A stretch of 33,120 bases of DNA from Candidatus Omnitrophota bacterium. Its GTDB lineage: Bacteria > Omnitrophota > Gorgyraeia > Gorgyraeales > Gorgyraeaceae. The stretch is from positions 1 through 33,120 of the forward strand of contig JAUSEX010000008.1 in assembly GCA_030649895.1 (NCBI GenBank), given 5' to 3'. Below are positions 13,651 through 22,380 of the stretch, one piece after another (positions within the stretch are counted from its first letter, which is position 1; every line of letters begins with the position of its first letter). A model generated the notes under the pieces. The model was not told the origin of the DNA and did no database searches. It saw nothing but the letters and a program-made list of their open reading frames with translations. The position numbers and the translations under genes were made by a program.

Positions 13651-14697
13651 CTACAAATTCCTTACTTCATCCGGATTCCTTATGTATGTTTTAAAAACAT
13701 CTTCCGCGATAAGTCCTTTTTGATAAAGCACTTTCAAAGACTTGTCCATTGTATGCATGCCAAGCTGTCCGCTTGTCTGAATATGCGTCAGAAGCTGTTC
13801 TGTTTCATGCTCGCGGATAAGATTTCTGATTGCGTTTGTGGCAATCATCACCTCTGTCGCAATAACCCTGCCCGGCCTGTCTCTCCTGGGCAATAGCTGC
13901 TGCGAAATAACCCCCTGCAAAGTAGTAGAAAGCTGTATCTTTATCTGCTCCTGCTGATAAGGAGGAAAAACATCTATAATCCTGTCTATTGTCTGGGACG
14001 CGTCAGGGGTATGCAATGTCGCCAACACAAGATGGCCTGTCTCCGCAGCCGTAAGAACAGTGGCTATTGTCTCCATGTCCCTCATCTCGCCGACTATTAT
14101 TACATTAGGATCCTGCCTTAACGCATGTATCAGCGCGTTCGAAAAAGACCTGGTGTCGGAAAAAACCTCTCTTTGTTTTATTATGCTGCGCTTATTTACA
14201 TGCACATACTCTATGGGATCTTCTACCACTATAATAATTGCCTGGCGTTCTGTATTTATCAGGTCCAGCATTGCCGCAAGCGTTGTAGTTTTACCGACTC
14301 CGGTAGGGCCTGTAACAAGAACCAGCCCCTGGTTTTTACGACAAAGCTCTGCCACAACGGGAGGTAACCCCAGTTCGGCAATAGTCCTTATTTTCAATGA
14401 CACCAGCCTGAAAGCAGCCTCAACGCTTCCTCTCTGCATATGTACGTTTACCCTGAACCTGTTCAAACCAGGAACATCAAGAGATAAATCTAATTCCAGG
14501 TCTCTTTCAAAAATAGCCTTTTGCTTATCGTCCAATATGCTGTACACCAGCCTCTTGCAAGCCTCCTTGTCCAGCTTTGGAAAATTCAAAGGTATTAATT
14601 TTCCATCCATTCTTATTATAGGAGCTGACTCTGCTGTAATATGCAGATCTGACGCATCTTTTTCAACAGCGGCTTTCAGAAAATCTCTTATATCCAT
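13651..14697 (-). CDS. pilT: Twitching motility ATPase PilT
   Basis: Hexameric ATPase that retracts type IV pili at the inner face of the cytoplasmic membrane. The 348 residues match the family length. An N-terminal PAS-like domain (SDLHI, about 16-20) precedes the RecA-like core with Walker A GPTGVGKTTT (130-139), Asp box VEDPIEYVH, Walker B VIIVGEMRD and His box GHLVLATLHT. The C-terminal QQLLPRRDRPGR region is also typical. It sits between the LeuC- and LeuD-type genes, 14 bases after the former, so it is probably cotranscribed with unrelated metabolic genes. No other pilus genes are in the window. PilU is a possible alternative name. Confidence 0.93.
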   Translation of the reverse strand: MDIRDFLKAAVEKDASDLHITAESAPIIRMDGKLIPLNFPKLDKEACKRLVYSILDDKQKAIFERDLELDLSLDVPGLNRFRVNVHMQRGSVEAAFRLVSLKIRTIAELGLPPVVAELCRKNQGLVLVTGPTGVGKTTTLAAMLDLINTERQAIIIVVEDPIEYVHVNKRSIIKQREVFSDTRSFSNALIHALRQDPNVIIVGEMRDMETIATVLTAAETGHLVLATLHTPDASQTIDRIIDVFPPYQQEQIKIQLSTTLQGVISQQLLPRRDRPGRVIATEVMIATNAIRNLIREHETEQLLTHIQTSGQLGMHTMDKSLKVLYQKGLIAEDVFKTYIRNPDEVRNL

Positions 14698-14711
14698 AGG
14701 TATCCTTTGGG

Positions 14712-15971
14712 TTATCCTACGTATTTTCTTGGATCTGTAATCTTGCCTTCCAGAGCTGAAGCTGCCACTGTAGCGGGAGAGCCAAGATAAATAAACGCAT
14801 CCGGGTTGCCCATCCTGCCTTTGAAATTTCTATTAGCGGTTGAAATGCAGATCTCTCCATTGGAAAGAACCCCGTTATGAGTCCCCACGCACGGCCCGCA
14901 TCCTGGCGTAACTACGCACGCGCCTGACTTTACAAATTCTGATATTATGCCCTTTTCTATCGCCTTCTGAAAGATATCTTTTGAAGCAGGCGCGATTATC
15001 ATCTTTACGTTCTCATTTATCTTCCTGTTTTTTAATATAGAATGCGCTATCACAAGGTCTTCCAGCCTGCCATTGGTGCATGTGCCCAAAAACGCCTGGT
15101 CAATCTTTGTCTTTTTCAGTTTATTTACCGGCGTAACATTGTCTACGGTATGAGGCCTGGCTATCTGCGGAGTAATCTTGCTCACATCAAACTCAAGGAC
15201 TTCTAAATATGTTGCGTTTTTATCGCTTTTTATATTTTTCCCCTTCCCCTTTAAGCCTTGAGCCTTGAGCCAGCCATATGTTTTCTCGTCCGGCTCCATC
15301 AACCCTGCCTTTGCTCCCATTTCAATCACCATATTAGCTATGGTAAAACGGGCATCCATGCTCAAGCTGGTTATATATTCTCCTGAAAACTCTACCGCCT
15401 TATATGTAGCGTAATCAGCGCCCAGCTTTCCTATTACATAAAGTATCACGTCTTTTGAATAAACACCTTTTTCAGCTTTGCCCTTAAGGATTATTTTTAT
15501 AGTCTCAGGCACCTTAAACCAATTTTTTCCGGTAGCAAGCGCTACTGCAACATCCGTAGAGCCCATGCCCGTTGAAAAAACTCCAAGCGCCCCATATGTG
15601 CATGTATGAGAATCAGCTCCTACTACCAGGCCTCCCGGCATGACAAGCCCGGCTTCAGGTATTACCTGATGACAAACTCCGCAGCCAATATCAAATATCT
15701 TAAGAGCATGCTCTTTTGCAAAATTTCGCATCTTCTTATGCACCTCTGACACCCCTATGCTTGGACTTGGAGCGCTATGGTCTATAACCATGCGAAATTT
15801 ATCTTTATCGAAAACTTTTTTTGCGCCAAGATTCCTGAATGCGTCTATAACAAGCATGCTGGTCCCGTCCTGGCCAAAACAAAAATCTATATTTGCGACC
15901 ACCACTTCCCCGGCCTTTACATCTCTGTTGCTATGCGCGCTGAATATTTTTTCTACTACAGTCTTACCCAT
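14712..15971 (-). CDS. leuC: LeuC/homoaconitase-family large subunit
   Basis: [4Fe-4S] hydro-lyase large subunit that isomerises a 2- or 3-hydroxy tricarboxylate through a dehydrated intermediate. The three cluster cysteines are C298 (FLGTCTNGR), C358 and C361 (TPGCGPCVGTHNG). Other family blocks are VIDHSAPSP, CGVCHQVIPE and GADSHTCTYGALG. At 419 residues it is the short HACN/archaeal type rather than the roughly 465-residue E. coli LeuC. It starts 9 bases after the aminotransferase gene and its small subunit is encoded one gene further on. Whether it makes 3-isopropylmalate, homoisocitrate or isocitrate cannot be read from the sequence; adjacency to icd favours isocitrate. Confidence 0.83.
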   Translation of the reverse strand: MGKTVVEKIFSAHSNRDVKAGEVVVANIDFCFGQDGTSMLVIDAFRNLGAKKVFDKDKFRMVIDHSAPSPSIGVSEVHKKMRNFAKEHALKIFDIGCGVCHQVIPEAGLVMPGGLVVGADSHTCTYGALGVFSTGMGSTDVAVALATGKNWFKVPETIKIILKGKAEKGVYSKDVILYVIGKLGADYATYKAVEFSGEYITSLSMDARFTIANMVIEMGAKAGLMEPDEKTYGWLKAQGLKGKGKNIKSDKNATYLEVLEFDVSKITPQIARPHTVDNVTPVNKLKKTKIDQAFLGTCTNGRLEDLVIAHSILKNRKINENVKMIIAPASKDIFQKAIEKGIISEFVKSGACVVTPGCGPCVGTHNGVLSNGEICISTANRNFKGRMGNPDAFIYLGSPATVAASALEGKITDPRKYVG

Positions 15972-15980
15972 GACTTCCTT

Positions 15981-17150
15981 CTACGCGTTATTTTCAAACC
16001 ACTGCTCTACTCTATCTATACCCTTTTTAATATTCTCCATGCTGGTGGCAAAACTAAGCCTCATATGCCTGTCAGAACCGAAAACCTTACCTGGCACAAC
16101 AGCAACCCTTGCCTCATTTAAAAGCCTATCTGCCACCTCCATGCTGGAAAGGCCCGGCTTGCGTATCCTGCAAAATACATAAAAAGCCCCTCCGGGCTTT
16201 AAACAGGAAAGCCCTTTTATTTTATTTATTCTGTCCACCATATAATCTCTTCTTTTCTCAAACTCATCCCTCATTTCGTCTACGATAGCCCCGCTATTTT
16301 TCAGCCCTTCCAAGGTTGCCTTCTGGCTTATAGAGGTCGGATTAGACGTGGAATGGCTCTGTATGTTTTTAACAGCTGTCACAAGATCGTTGTCAGGCGA
16401 AGCAAGGTACCCTATCCTCCACCCTGTCATGGCAAAACTTTTGGAAACGCCATTCACCACAACGGTATTTTTAAAAATATCCTCCCCGAGAGACGCCACG
16501 GAAACATGCTTATTGCCGTCAAAGATAATCTTTTCGTAGATCTCGTCGCTGATTACAAGGATCCCTTTTTCAGCCGCTACTTTTCCTATTTCCATTAACG
16601 CCTCTTTTGGATAGATAGCGCCTGTGGGATTTGACGGGCTGTTTATGATAATAATCTTTGTTTTTTTTGTGATTGCTTTTTTAAGGTCTGATATTGATAT
16701 CCTGAACCCGGAAGAATCGTCTGTTTCTATAAAAACAGATTTTGCCTCCGCTAAATTCGCCATCTCCGGATAACTCAGCCAGTAAGGAGAGGGAATGATT
16801 ATTTCATCGCCTTTCTCGCATACTGCCTGAATTATATTATAAAGCGAATGTTTTGCCCCGCAGGATACCACTATCTGGGACGGGCTATAGGTAAGGCCAT
16901 TATCTTTCTGAAATTTATCGCAGATTGCTTCTTTCAGCTCGTCGGTGCCTGATTCAGCCGTATATTTTGTAAAGCCCTGCTGGATAGCTTTTATTGCGGC
17001 CGCTTTTATATGGTCCGGGGTATCAAAATCAGGCTCGCCCGAGCCAAAGCCAATAACATCTATGCCGGCCTCTTTCATCTTTTTGGCTTTGGCTGTAATA
17101 GCAAGAGTCAATGACGGGGAAACACTTTTTGCGCGGGAAGAAAGTCTCAT
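15981..17150 (-). CDS. aspC: Class I pyridoxal-phosphate aminotransferase (aspartate type)
   Basis: Transfers amino groups between an amino acid such as aspartate or glutamate and a 2-oxo acid. The 389-residue fold-type I protein has the cofactor lysine K237 in SKSFAMTGWRIGY, N174 in NSPSNPTGA, D202 and Y205 in SDEIYEK, and the substrate arginine near the C-terminus in MRLSFATS. This pattern is that of the Ib aspartate/prephenate aminotransferases (AspB type); exact substrate is not determined. It begins 26 bases after rplQ and runs into leuC, so it joins the ribosomal array to the metabolic genes. It could use the 2-oxoglutarate and oxaloacetate made by the icd and mdh products. Confidence 0.85.
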   Translation of the reverse strand: MRLSSRAKSVSPSLTLAITAKAKKMKEAGIDVIGFGSGEPDFDTPDHIKAAAIKAIQQGFTKYTAESGTDELKEAICDKFQKDNGLTYSPSQIVVSCGAKHSLYNIIQAVCEKGDEIIIPSPYWLSYPEMANLAEAKSVFIETDDSSGFRISISDLKKAITKKTKIIIINSPSNPTGAIYPKEALMEIGKVAAEKGILVISDEIYEKIIFDGNKHVSVASLGEDIFKNTVVVNGVSKSFAMTGWRIGYLASPDNDLVTAVKNIQSHSTSNPTSISQKATLEGLKNSGAIVDEMRDEFEKRRDYMVDRINKIKGLSCLKPGGAFYVFCRIRKPGLSSMEVADRLLNEARVAVVPGKVFGSDRHMRLSFATSMENIKKGIDRVEQWFENNA

Positions 17151-17176
17151 ATTTAATGAAAAATAAGAACTTTATG

Positions 17177-17761
17177 TTAATCGCCTTTTCGTCCAAAAAA
17201 CTTTTTAAAGAACCCAGGCCTCTGTATGGGCTTTTCCGGCTTCTTTGGCTGAGGAGCTTCTTTTTTGTGCTCTTCTTTCTTGTACTCTTCTTTTTTCTGC
17301 TCAGGTTGAACCGGTTTTTCTTCTTTTTCAGTCTTGGTTTCTATTGCCGGTGCAGCTAACTTTTTTTCTTTTTTCCCGGCTTTCTTCTTGGGCTCCGGAG
17401 GCTTGGGCTTTTCAACAAATTCAAGTATAGCCATCTGCGCATTGTCCCCGTGCCTTTTTACAGTCAGCATAACCCTGGTATATCCGCCTGATCTGTCCTT
17501 AAATAAAGGCGCAATATCATTAAAAAGCATAGCGACCAGTTTTCTGTCTCCCAGAATAGCGTACGCCCTGCGCTGGTTGGTTACTGTTTTTTCTTTTCCG
17601 AGAGTTACAAGCCTATCTGCCAGACGGGATGTCTCTTTCGCCTTTGTCTTTGTTGTGGTTATACTCTTACTGATAATAAGCGCTGAGACCAGGCTCTTAA
17701 GCGTTGCCTTATAATGACTTCTCTGTCTTCCGAATTTTACGCTATGTTTATGGTGTCTCAT
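17177..17761 (-). CDS. rplQ: 50S ribosomal protein L17 with long charged tail
   Basis: Large-subunit protein near the exit tunnel. Residues 1 to about 118 are a normal L17 (MRHHKHSVKFGRQRSHYKA, TNQRRAYAI, GGYTRVML). A tail of about 75 residues follows, rich in Lys, Glu and Pro (KPPEPKKKAGKKEKK, QKKEEYKKEEHKKEA), ending in PGFFKKFFGRKGD. The family is usually about 115-130 residues. The start overlaps the end of rpoA by four bases (ATGA), the classical alpha-operon arrangement. The tail is probably disordered and surface exposed; its job is unknown. Confidence 0.95.
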   Translation of the reverse strand: MRHHKHSVKFGRQRSHYKATLKSLVSALIISKSITTTKTKAKETSRLADRLVTLGKEKTVTNQRRAYAILGDRKLVAMLFNDIAPLFKDRSGGYTRVMLTVKRHGDNAQMAILEFVEKPKPPEPKKKAGKKEKKLAAPAIETKTEKEEKPVQPEQKKEEYKKEEHKKEAPQPKKPEKPIQRPGFFKKFFGRKGD

Positions 17762-18744
17762 TTTAAAGCCTTTTCCTTTGGTATTTCCATCCCTAAAGAA
17801 AGCCCCATGTCTTTAATCATCTCTGTTATTTCCTGGAGCGATTTCTTACCAAAATTCCTATACTGGAGCATTTCCTGTTCTGTTTTCGTAACCAGCTCTC
17901 CTATGGTTTTTATGTGAGCCTCTCTGAGGCAATTGCCGCTTCTTACGGAAAGCTCAAGCTCTGAAACAGGCAATTTTAGCTTATCCAACAGTTCTCTGTT
18001 CTCCTTGGTATCTTCTGCCTGTTCTTCATCTTCCACAACGATTTGTCCGAATTTTAAAAATACATCCAGGTGCTTATTCAATATATGAGACGCGTACAGG
18101 ATAGCATCTTTAGGCTCCATGCTTCCGCTTGTCCATATCTCCAATATTAACTTGTCGTAATCTGTAATCTGGCCTACCCTGGTATTTTCTACGTGATAAC
18201 TTACCCTTCTTACGGGCGCGAATATGGAATCCACGGATATTACGCCTATGGCCTGGCCTTCTTTTTTATTCCTCTCCGAAGGCACAAACCCTCTGCCTCT
18301 TCCTATTTCAAGTTCCATGTTAAAACTCGCATCCTTGGTAAGAGTTGCTATATGCAGCTCCGGATTTATTATCTCCACCGTATCGTCGGTGGATATATTC
18401 TTCGCGGTAATCTCGCCTTTTTTAGATGCCTTTAAGCGCAGTATCTTGGGGGTGCGGGATTCTGACTTAATAATTAACTGCTTTATATTCAAAATAATCT
18501 GCGGGACATCTTCCAGCACGCCAGGTATAGTAGAAAATTCATGCAGCACGCCATCTATCTTTATGGAAGTAACTGCTGACCCTTCTATAGAAGATATAAG
18601 AATGCGCCTTAAAGAATTTCCTATTGTAGAGCCAAAACCTCTCTCAAACGGTTCTGCAATAAATTTTCCATACGTTTTAGAATAACTAGCGTCATCACAA
18701 TCCAGCCTTTTAGGCATTTCAAAAGTCTTCCAGCTAATACCCAT
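17758..18744 (-). CDS. rpoA: RNA polymerase subunit alpha
   Basis: Dimerising core subunit that starts polymerase assembly and contacts UP elements and activators. The 328-residue length is normal. The N-terminal domain has EPFERGFGSTIGNSLRR and VEIINPELHIATL; the acidic interdomain linker is at about 237-250 (VEDEEQAEDTKENRE); the C-terminal helix-hairpin-helix domain has ELSVRSGNCLREAHIKTI and YRNFGKKSLQEI. It is followed by rplQ with a four-base overlap and preceded, after a 135-base palindrome-containing gap, by rpsD. Confidence 0.98.
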   Translation of the reverse strand: MGISWKTFEMPKRLDCDDASYSKTYGKFIAEPFERGFGSTIGNSLRRILISSIEGSAVTSIKIDGVLHEFSTIPGVLEDVPQIILNIKQLIIKSESRTPKILRLKASKKGEITAKNISTDDTVEIINPELHIATLTKDASFNMELEIGRGRGFVPSERNKKEGQAIGVISVDSIFAPVRRVSYHVENTRVGQITDYDKLILEIWTSGSMEPKDAILYASHILNKHLDVFLKFGQIVVEDEEQAEDTKENRELLDKLKLPVSELELSVRSGNCLREAHIKTIGELVTKTEQEMLQYRNFGKKSLQEITEMIKDMGLSLGMEIPKEKALK

Positions 18745-18786
18745 CTAATACCCCCTCTTTAAGTAATAAGAGACAAGAAATAAGGG

Positions 18787-18820
18787 AAAAACTAAAATCC
18801 ATACATGGAGTTTAGTTTTT
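18787..18820. repeat. Inverted repeat between rpsD and rpoA
   Basis: Arms AAAAACTAAA and TTTAGTTTTT flank an inner TCCAT/ATGGA stem with a 2-base loop, giving a nearly continuous hairpin in the 135-base gap. GAGACA at the left of the gap and TGTCTC at the right could extend it. On the minus strand the stem ends in a T-rich run, so partial termination before rpoA cannot be excluded, but the stem is weak and AT-rich. Confidence 0.5.
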
Positions 18821-18879
18821 GTTTTCCCGTGCCCTCTATCCGCTCTGTCTCCTGTCGCTAACTTAGCTATTATTCCTTT

Positions 18880-19509
18880 TTATTTAGAGTACAACTCTAC
18901 TATCAACTGCTCTTTGATGTCAGCTGCTATGTCGCTTCTTTCAGGAAGCCTTGCGATCTTTGCCTTAAGGCCCGCCCTGTCTACATCGATCCAGCCGGGA
19001 TAAGGTTTGTCTTTCAGCTTCTCGGCAGATTCCTTGACTATTTTTAAGATTTTTTCTTTTGGTTTTATAACCACATTATCTCCCGGCTTCACAGAAAAAG
19101 ACGGAATGTCCACCTTTCTATTATTTACAAGAACGTGGCCGTGCATTACCATCTGCCTTGCCCCAGGCCGTGATGAAGCAAAGCATGCCCTAAATATGAC
19201 ATTGTCCAGCCTTCTCTCTAAAAGCTCTAAAAGTTTCGAACCCGTGACGCCTTTTGAGCGGCTAGCTGTCTGAAAGTATTTTCTAAACTGCCGCTCCAAT
19301 ATTCCGTATACCTTCTTCACCTTTTGCTTCTCTCGTAACTGCAGGCCATAATTTGAAAGTTTAATTCTCCGGCCTTTTCCGTGTTGGCCAGGCGCATAGC
19401 TCCGCTTATCAAAACCGCATTTTTCAGTATAGCACCTTTGGCCTTTTAAAAAAAGTTTGATGCTTTCCCTTCTGCATATCCTGCATGATGATCCTGTATA
19501 TCTTGCCAT
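18880..19509 (-). CDS. rpsD: 30S ribosomal protein S4, zinc-binding type
   Basis: Primary 16S rRNA-binding protein that nucleates small-subunit assembly. I start at the ATG at 19509 (MARYTGSSC) because AAGGAG lies 5 bases upstream; a GTG two codons earlier would have no spacing. The 209-residue product has four N-terminal cysteines ([17 protein letters not shown]) that form the zinc site of C+ S4 proteins. The S4 RNA-binding domain is at about residues 97-160 ([33 protein letters not shown]). Gaps of 138 and 135 bases on either side carry palindromes. Confidence 0.97.
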   Translation of the reverse strand: MARYTGSSCRICRRESIKLFLKGQRCYTEKCGFDKRSYAPGQHGKGRRIKLSNYGLQLREKQKVKKVYGILERQFRKYFQTASRSKGVTGSKLLELLERRLDNVIFRACFASSRPGARQMVMHGHVLVNNRKVDIPSFSVKPGDNVVIKPKEKILKIVKESAEKLKDKPYPGWIDVDRAGLKAKIARLPERSDIAADIKEQLIVELYSK

Positions 19510-19541
19510 TAACACTCCTTTACACTTTATTCTTCATTTTA

Positions 19542-19558
19542 GCAGGCTAAAAGCCTGC
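19542..19558. repeat. Short perfect hairpin upstream of rpsD
   Basis: GCAGGCT and AGCCTGC are perfect 7-base arms with a 3-base loop, within the 138-base gap between rpsK and rpsD. The rest of that gap has further imperfect inverted pieces (GGTAAA and TTTACC) and no open frame I can support. An S4-responsive leader is conceivable but I do not recognise a known one. Confidence 0.45.
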
Positions 19559-19647
19559 CCAGTATCTTTGTCGCAAAAGCCTTTACCCCGCACCAGACGA
19601 TACGGTAAACAGGCGAATCGAAATCTGCCTATCCCCGGTCTTTACCT

Positions 19648-20037
19648 TTAAACCCTTCTCTTCTTCGGCGGCCTGCAGCCATTATGCGGAATAGGCGTTA
19701 CGTCCCTTATAGCGCTTATATGTAACCCGGCTGCCTGTATAGCCCTTATCGCCGCTTCCCTGCCTGAACCAGGGCCTTTTACAAAAACCTCCACATCTCT
19801 AAGTCCATGCTCCATAGCCTTTTTTGCAGCGTCGCTGGCAGTCACCTGCGCCGCGAAAGGCGTTGATTTCTTAGAGCCTGTAAAACCCACGGACCCGCAA
19901 CTGGCCCACACTATAGCATTGCCCTGTTTATCGCATATGGTAACTATAGTATTATTAAAAGTCGCTAAAACATGGGCTATGCCACTGGTAATATTTTTAG
20001 TAATTTTTTTCTTTGTTATCTTTGGTTTTTCTGTCAT
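19648..20037 (-). CDS. rpsK: 30S ribosomal protein S11
   Basis: Small-subunit platform protein contacting mRNA near the E site. The 129-residue sequence has the expected [15 protein letters not shown] and [19 protein letters not shown], and the conserved C-terminal block ([18 protein letters not shown]). It follows rpsM by 23 bases, the standard alpha-operon order. Confidence 0.98.
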   Translation of the reverse strand: MTEKPKITKKKITKNITSGIAHVLATFNNTIVTICDKQGNAIVWASCGSVGFTGSKKSTPFAAQVTASDAAKKAMEHGLRDVEVFVKGPGSGREAAIRAIQAAGLHISAIRDVTPIPHNGCRPPKKRRV

Positions 20038-20060
20038 AAAGCTCCCCTTAAAATGTTATA

Positions 20061-20462
20061 TTATTTTGCTGGCGGTGCCGCTGTAGCCTTAGTTGCTTTT
20101 CTTGTAACGCCTACTGTCTTTCTCGGGCCTTTTCTGGTCCTGGCGTTTGTCTTAGTTCTTTGACCCCTTACAGGCAGAGATTTTCTATGCCTTAAACCTC
20201 TATATGATCCAATATCTACAAGTCTTTTTATATTCTGAGAAATTTCCCTTCTCAGGTCTCCCTCAACCTTGCATTCCTTCTGAATAATAGCAGCTACCCT
20301 GGAGATTTCATCCTCTTTCATGTCCTTTGCCCTGGTATCAGGATTCACAGCTGCCTGTTTCAATATCCTGCTGGAAAGGGCTCTTCCTATGCCATAAATA
20401 TAGGTTAAAGCTATCTCTATGCGCTTTTCTTTCGGTAAGTCAATTCCCGCGATTCTTGCCAT
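20061..20462 (-). CDS. rpsM: 30S ribosomal protein S13
   Basis: Head protein of the small subunit that bridges to the 50S and contacts the P-site tRNA through its tail. The 133 residues include [20 protein letters not shown], the helix-hairpin-helix [32 protein letters not shown] and the basic [11 protein letters not shown] end, followed by a short Ala/Thr tail. A 115-base gap with a palindrome separates it from rpmJ. Confidence 0.98.
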   Translation of the reverse strand: MARIAGIDLPKEKRIEIALTYIYGIGRALSSRILKQAAVNPDTRAKDMKEDEISRVAAIIQKECKVEGDLRREISQNIKRLVDIGSYRGLRHRKSLPVRGQRTKTNARTRKGPRKTVGVTRKATKATAAPPAK

Positions 20463-20489
20463 CTTCTCTCCTTGTTAAATATCAATGCC

Positions 20490-20544
20490 TGTTGAATGCG
20501 TAAAGTGTAATACGTAACGTAGAGTTTATTTTACGCATTCAACA
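20490..20544. repeat. 15-bp perfect inverted repeat between rpmJ and rpsM
   Basis: TGTTGAATGCGTAAA (20490-20504) and its exact inverse (20530-20544) enclose a 25-base loop containing TACGTAACGTA. The element fills much of the gap between rpmJ and rpsM. A related fragment (TTACGTTTTACGC) lies at about 27645-27658 between rplN and rpsQ. Confidence 0.7.
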
Positions 20545-20577
20545 TCACGCAAGCGCTTATTTTTTTTATAACGTAAA

Positions 20578-20691
20578 TCATCCCTGCCTTTGTTTATGCT
20601 TGGGGTTCGAACAAAGCACCCTAACTACGCCTTCACGCTTTATTATCTTGCATTTATCGCATATAACTTTTACTGAAGCCTTGACCTTCAT
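20578..20691 (-). CDS. rpmJ: 50S ribosomal protein L36
   Basis: A 37-residue zinc-ribbon protein that binds 23S r[21 protein letters not shown], then [19 protein letters not shown]. Zinc ligands are C11, C14, C27 and H32, the complete C+ set. The position between infA and rpsM is canonical. The gene starts 57 bases after infA and is short enough to be missed by length-filtered gene calls. Confidence 0.97.
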   Translation of the reverse strand: MKVKASVKVICDKCKIIKREGVVRVLCSNPKHKQRQG

Positions 20692-20748
20692 TTTAAACCT
20701 CTTATTTTATTACAGACAAAGGATAACCGATGACCGTCCTCTACGATG

Positions 20749-20967
20749 TTATTTTGCCCTGTAAGTAATCCTTCCTCTTGTAAGGTCATAAGGCGAAAGT
20801 TCCATTTTTACCTTATCCCCCGGTAAAATTTTTATAAAATTCATTCTCATTTTCCCTGAAACATGCGCAAGCACTTTATGTCCGTTTTCCAGTTCCACCC
20901 TGAACATCGCATTCGGCAGAGACTCTACTACCGTACCTTCCACCTCTATCGCATCTTCTTTAGGCAT
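20749..20967 (-). CDS. infA: Translation initiation factor IF-1
   Basis: Binds the 30S A site and stimulates IF-2 and IF-3 during initiation. The 72-residue OB-fold protein has the expected [39 protein letters not shown] and [10 protein letters not shown] blocks. It lies 15 bases after map, the usual arrangement at the spc/alpha junction. Confidence 0.98.
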   Translation of the reverse strand: MPKEDAIEVEGTVVESLPNAMFRVELENGHKVLAHVSGKMRMNFIKILPGDKVKMELSPYDLTRGRITYRAK

Positions 20968-20982
20968 ATGCTTAACCTCGAT

Positions 20983-21726
20983 CTAGGTTAGTATCTCAGG
21001 ACCCTTGCCTGTTATTGCTATCGTATGTTCAAAATGAGCTGATAATAATCTATCTTTCGTAACCGCTGTCCAACCATCGCTTAAGACTTCTACTTCATAT
21101 CCGCCCTCATTAATCATGGGCTCTATCGCCAGCACCATTCCATTTTTTAATCTCGGGCCAGTGCCTTTTTTTCCAAAGTTAGGCACTTCCGGATCTTCAT
21201 GCAGATTTTTGCCTATGCCATGGCCTACAAACCCTCTTACTACTCCGTAACCATGGGACTCTGCGAATACCTGTATTGCATTTGAAATATCAAAGAGCCT
21301 GTTTCCTTCTACTGCATTTTCTATCCCAAGATATAAAGATTTTTCAGTAACTTCTATGAGAGACAGCGCATTGCTGGAGACCTTATCCCCAACTGGAATC
21401 GTAATCGCGCTGTCTGCGTAATACCCGTTCTTTTCTATGCCTACATCCAGGCTTAATATATCTCCGGAAGAAAGCACCGTATCTCCGGGGATACCGTGCA
21501 CAACCTGCTCATTCAAAGAAGCGCATATCACTCCTGGAAATCCTCTGTATCCAAGAAACGCAGACCTTGCATTTGACTTTTTTATTATTTCATCCGCTAT
21601 TTTAGAAAGATCCGCTGTTGTTATCCCTGGTCTTGCCGCAGCCTTAAGTTCTTTTAGAACCAGCCTTACTATTTTTCCTGCTTCAGATATAAGCTTAAGC
21701 TCATTTTCTGACTTTATATCTATCAT
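20983..21726 (-). CDS. map: Methionine aminopeptidase, type I
   Basis: Removes the initiator methionine from new proteins at the ribosome. The 247-residue pita-bread fold shows the dinuclear metal ligands: two aspartates in LDVGIEKNGYYADSA, histidine in VGHGIGKNLHEDP, and glutamates in AIEPM and HFEHT. There is no N-terminal SH3-binding extension, so this is the compact type Ia. It starts 7 bases after adk. Confidence 0.97.
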   Translation of the reverse strand: MIDIKSENELKLISEAGKIVRLVLKELKAAARPGITTADLSKIADEIIKKSNARSAFLGYRGFPGVICASLNEQVVHGIPGDTVLSSGDILSLDVGIEKNGYYADSAITIPVGDKVSSNALSLIEVTEKSLYLGIENAVEGNRLFDISNAIQVFAESHGYGVVRGFVGHGIGKNLHEDPEVPNFGKKGTGPRLKNGMVLAIEPMINEGGYEVEVLSDGWTAVTKDRLLSAHFEHTIAITGKGPEILT

Positions 21727-21733
21727 CCGGCTT

Positions 21734-22378
21734 TCAGGCGTTTAATATCTCAGCTAACTCGCTGTAAACCTTAGGGGCTTCCAGGTCGCCTGAAACCTCT
21801 TTAAGTATCCCTTGAGCCTTATAATAATCTATAAGCTCTTTTGTCTGGTTATCGTAAACCTCTAATCTCTTTTTTATAGTCTCTTCGCTGTCATCTTTTC
21901 TCTGATAAAGCTCTGAACCGCATTTATCGCATACGCCCTGTTTCTTTGGCGGCATATTAACTATATGATAATTTGCCCCGCACTTAGAGCAAAGCCTTCT
22001 GCCTGCGAGCCTTAAAATAACCGTCTTTATGCTGGTTTTGAAATACACCACCATGCCTATGGGTAGTTTTAGGCCGCTTAACTCCATGTCCAGCTTTTTT
22101 GCCTGATAAACTGTCCTGGGAAATCCATCCAAGATAAAATCGTTTTTTTTCCTGGCATTCTTTATAGTATCAAGCATCATCTCTATTACAATATCGTCAG
22201 AAACCAGCTCCCCTTTTTCCATAAACTCTTTTGCCTTTTTACCTATGTCAGTATTATTTTTTACATTCTCCCTTAAAATATCTCCCGTAGAAAGATGCAG
22301 AAATCCTTTTTTTTCAGCAAGCATGACAGCCTGCGTCCCTTTGCCTGCCCCGGGTGGCCCTAGCAATACCATTCTCAT
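21734..22378 (-). CDS. adk: Adenylate kinase, zinc-lid type
   Basis: Converts AMP and ATP to two ADP in the cytoplasm. The 214-residue long-form enzyme has the P-loop GPPGAGKGTQ (residues 8-17), AMP-site residues STGDILREN and LDGFPRT, and a lid with four cysteines (CSKCG and CDKCG) that bind structural zinc. It follows secY by 2 bases, the usual secY-adk-map order. Confidence 0.98.
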   Translation of the reverse strand: MRMVLLGPPGAGKGTQAVMLAEKKGFLHLSTGDILRENVKNNTDIGKKAKEFMEKGELVSDDIVIEMMLDTIKNARKKNDFILDGFPRTVYQAKKLDMELSGLKLPIGMVVYFKTSIKTVILRLAGRRLCSKCGANYHIVNMPPKKQGVCDKCGSELYQRKDDSEETIKKRLEVYDNQTKELIDYYKAQGILKEVSGDLEAPKVYSELAEILNA

Positions 22379-22380
22379 GA

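Noticed and set aside
14060-14740. Plus-strand open frame of 226 codons opposite pilT
   Set aside because: Antisense shadow of a clearly coding ATPase gene; the translated product is low-complexity Ser/Leu-rich.
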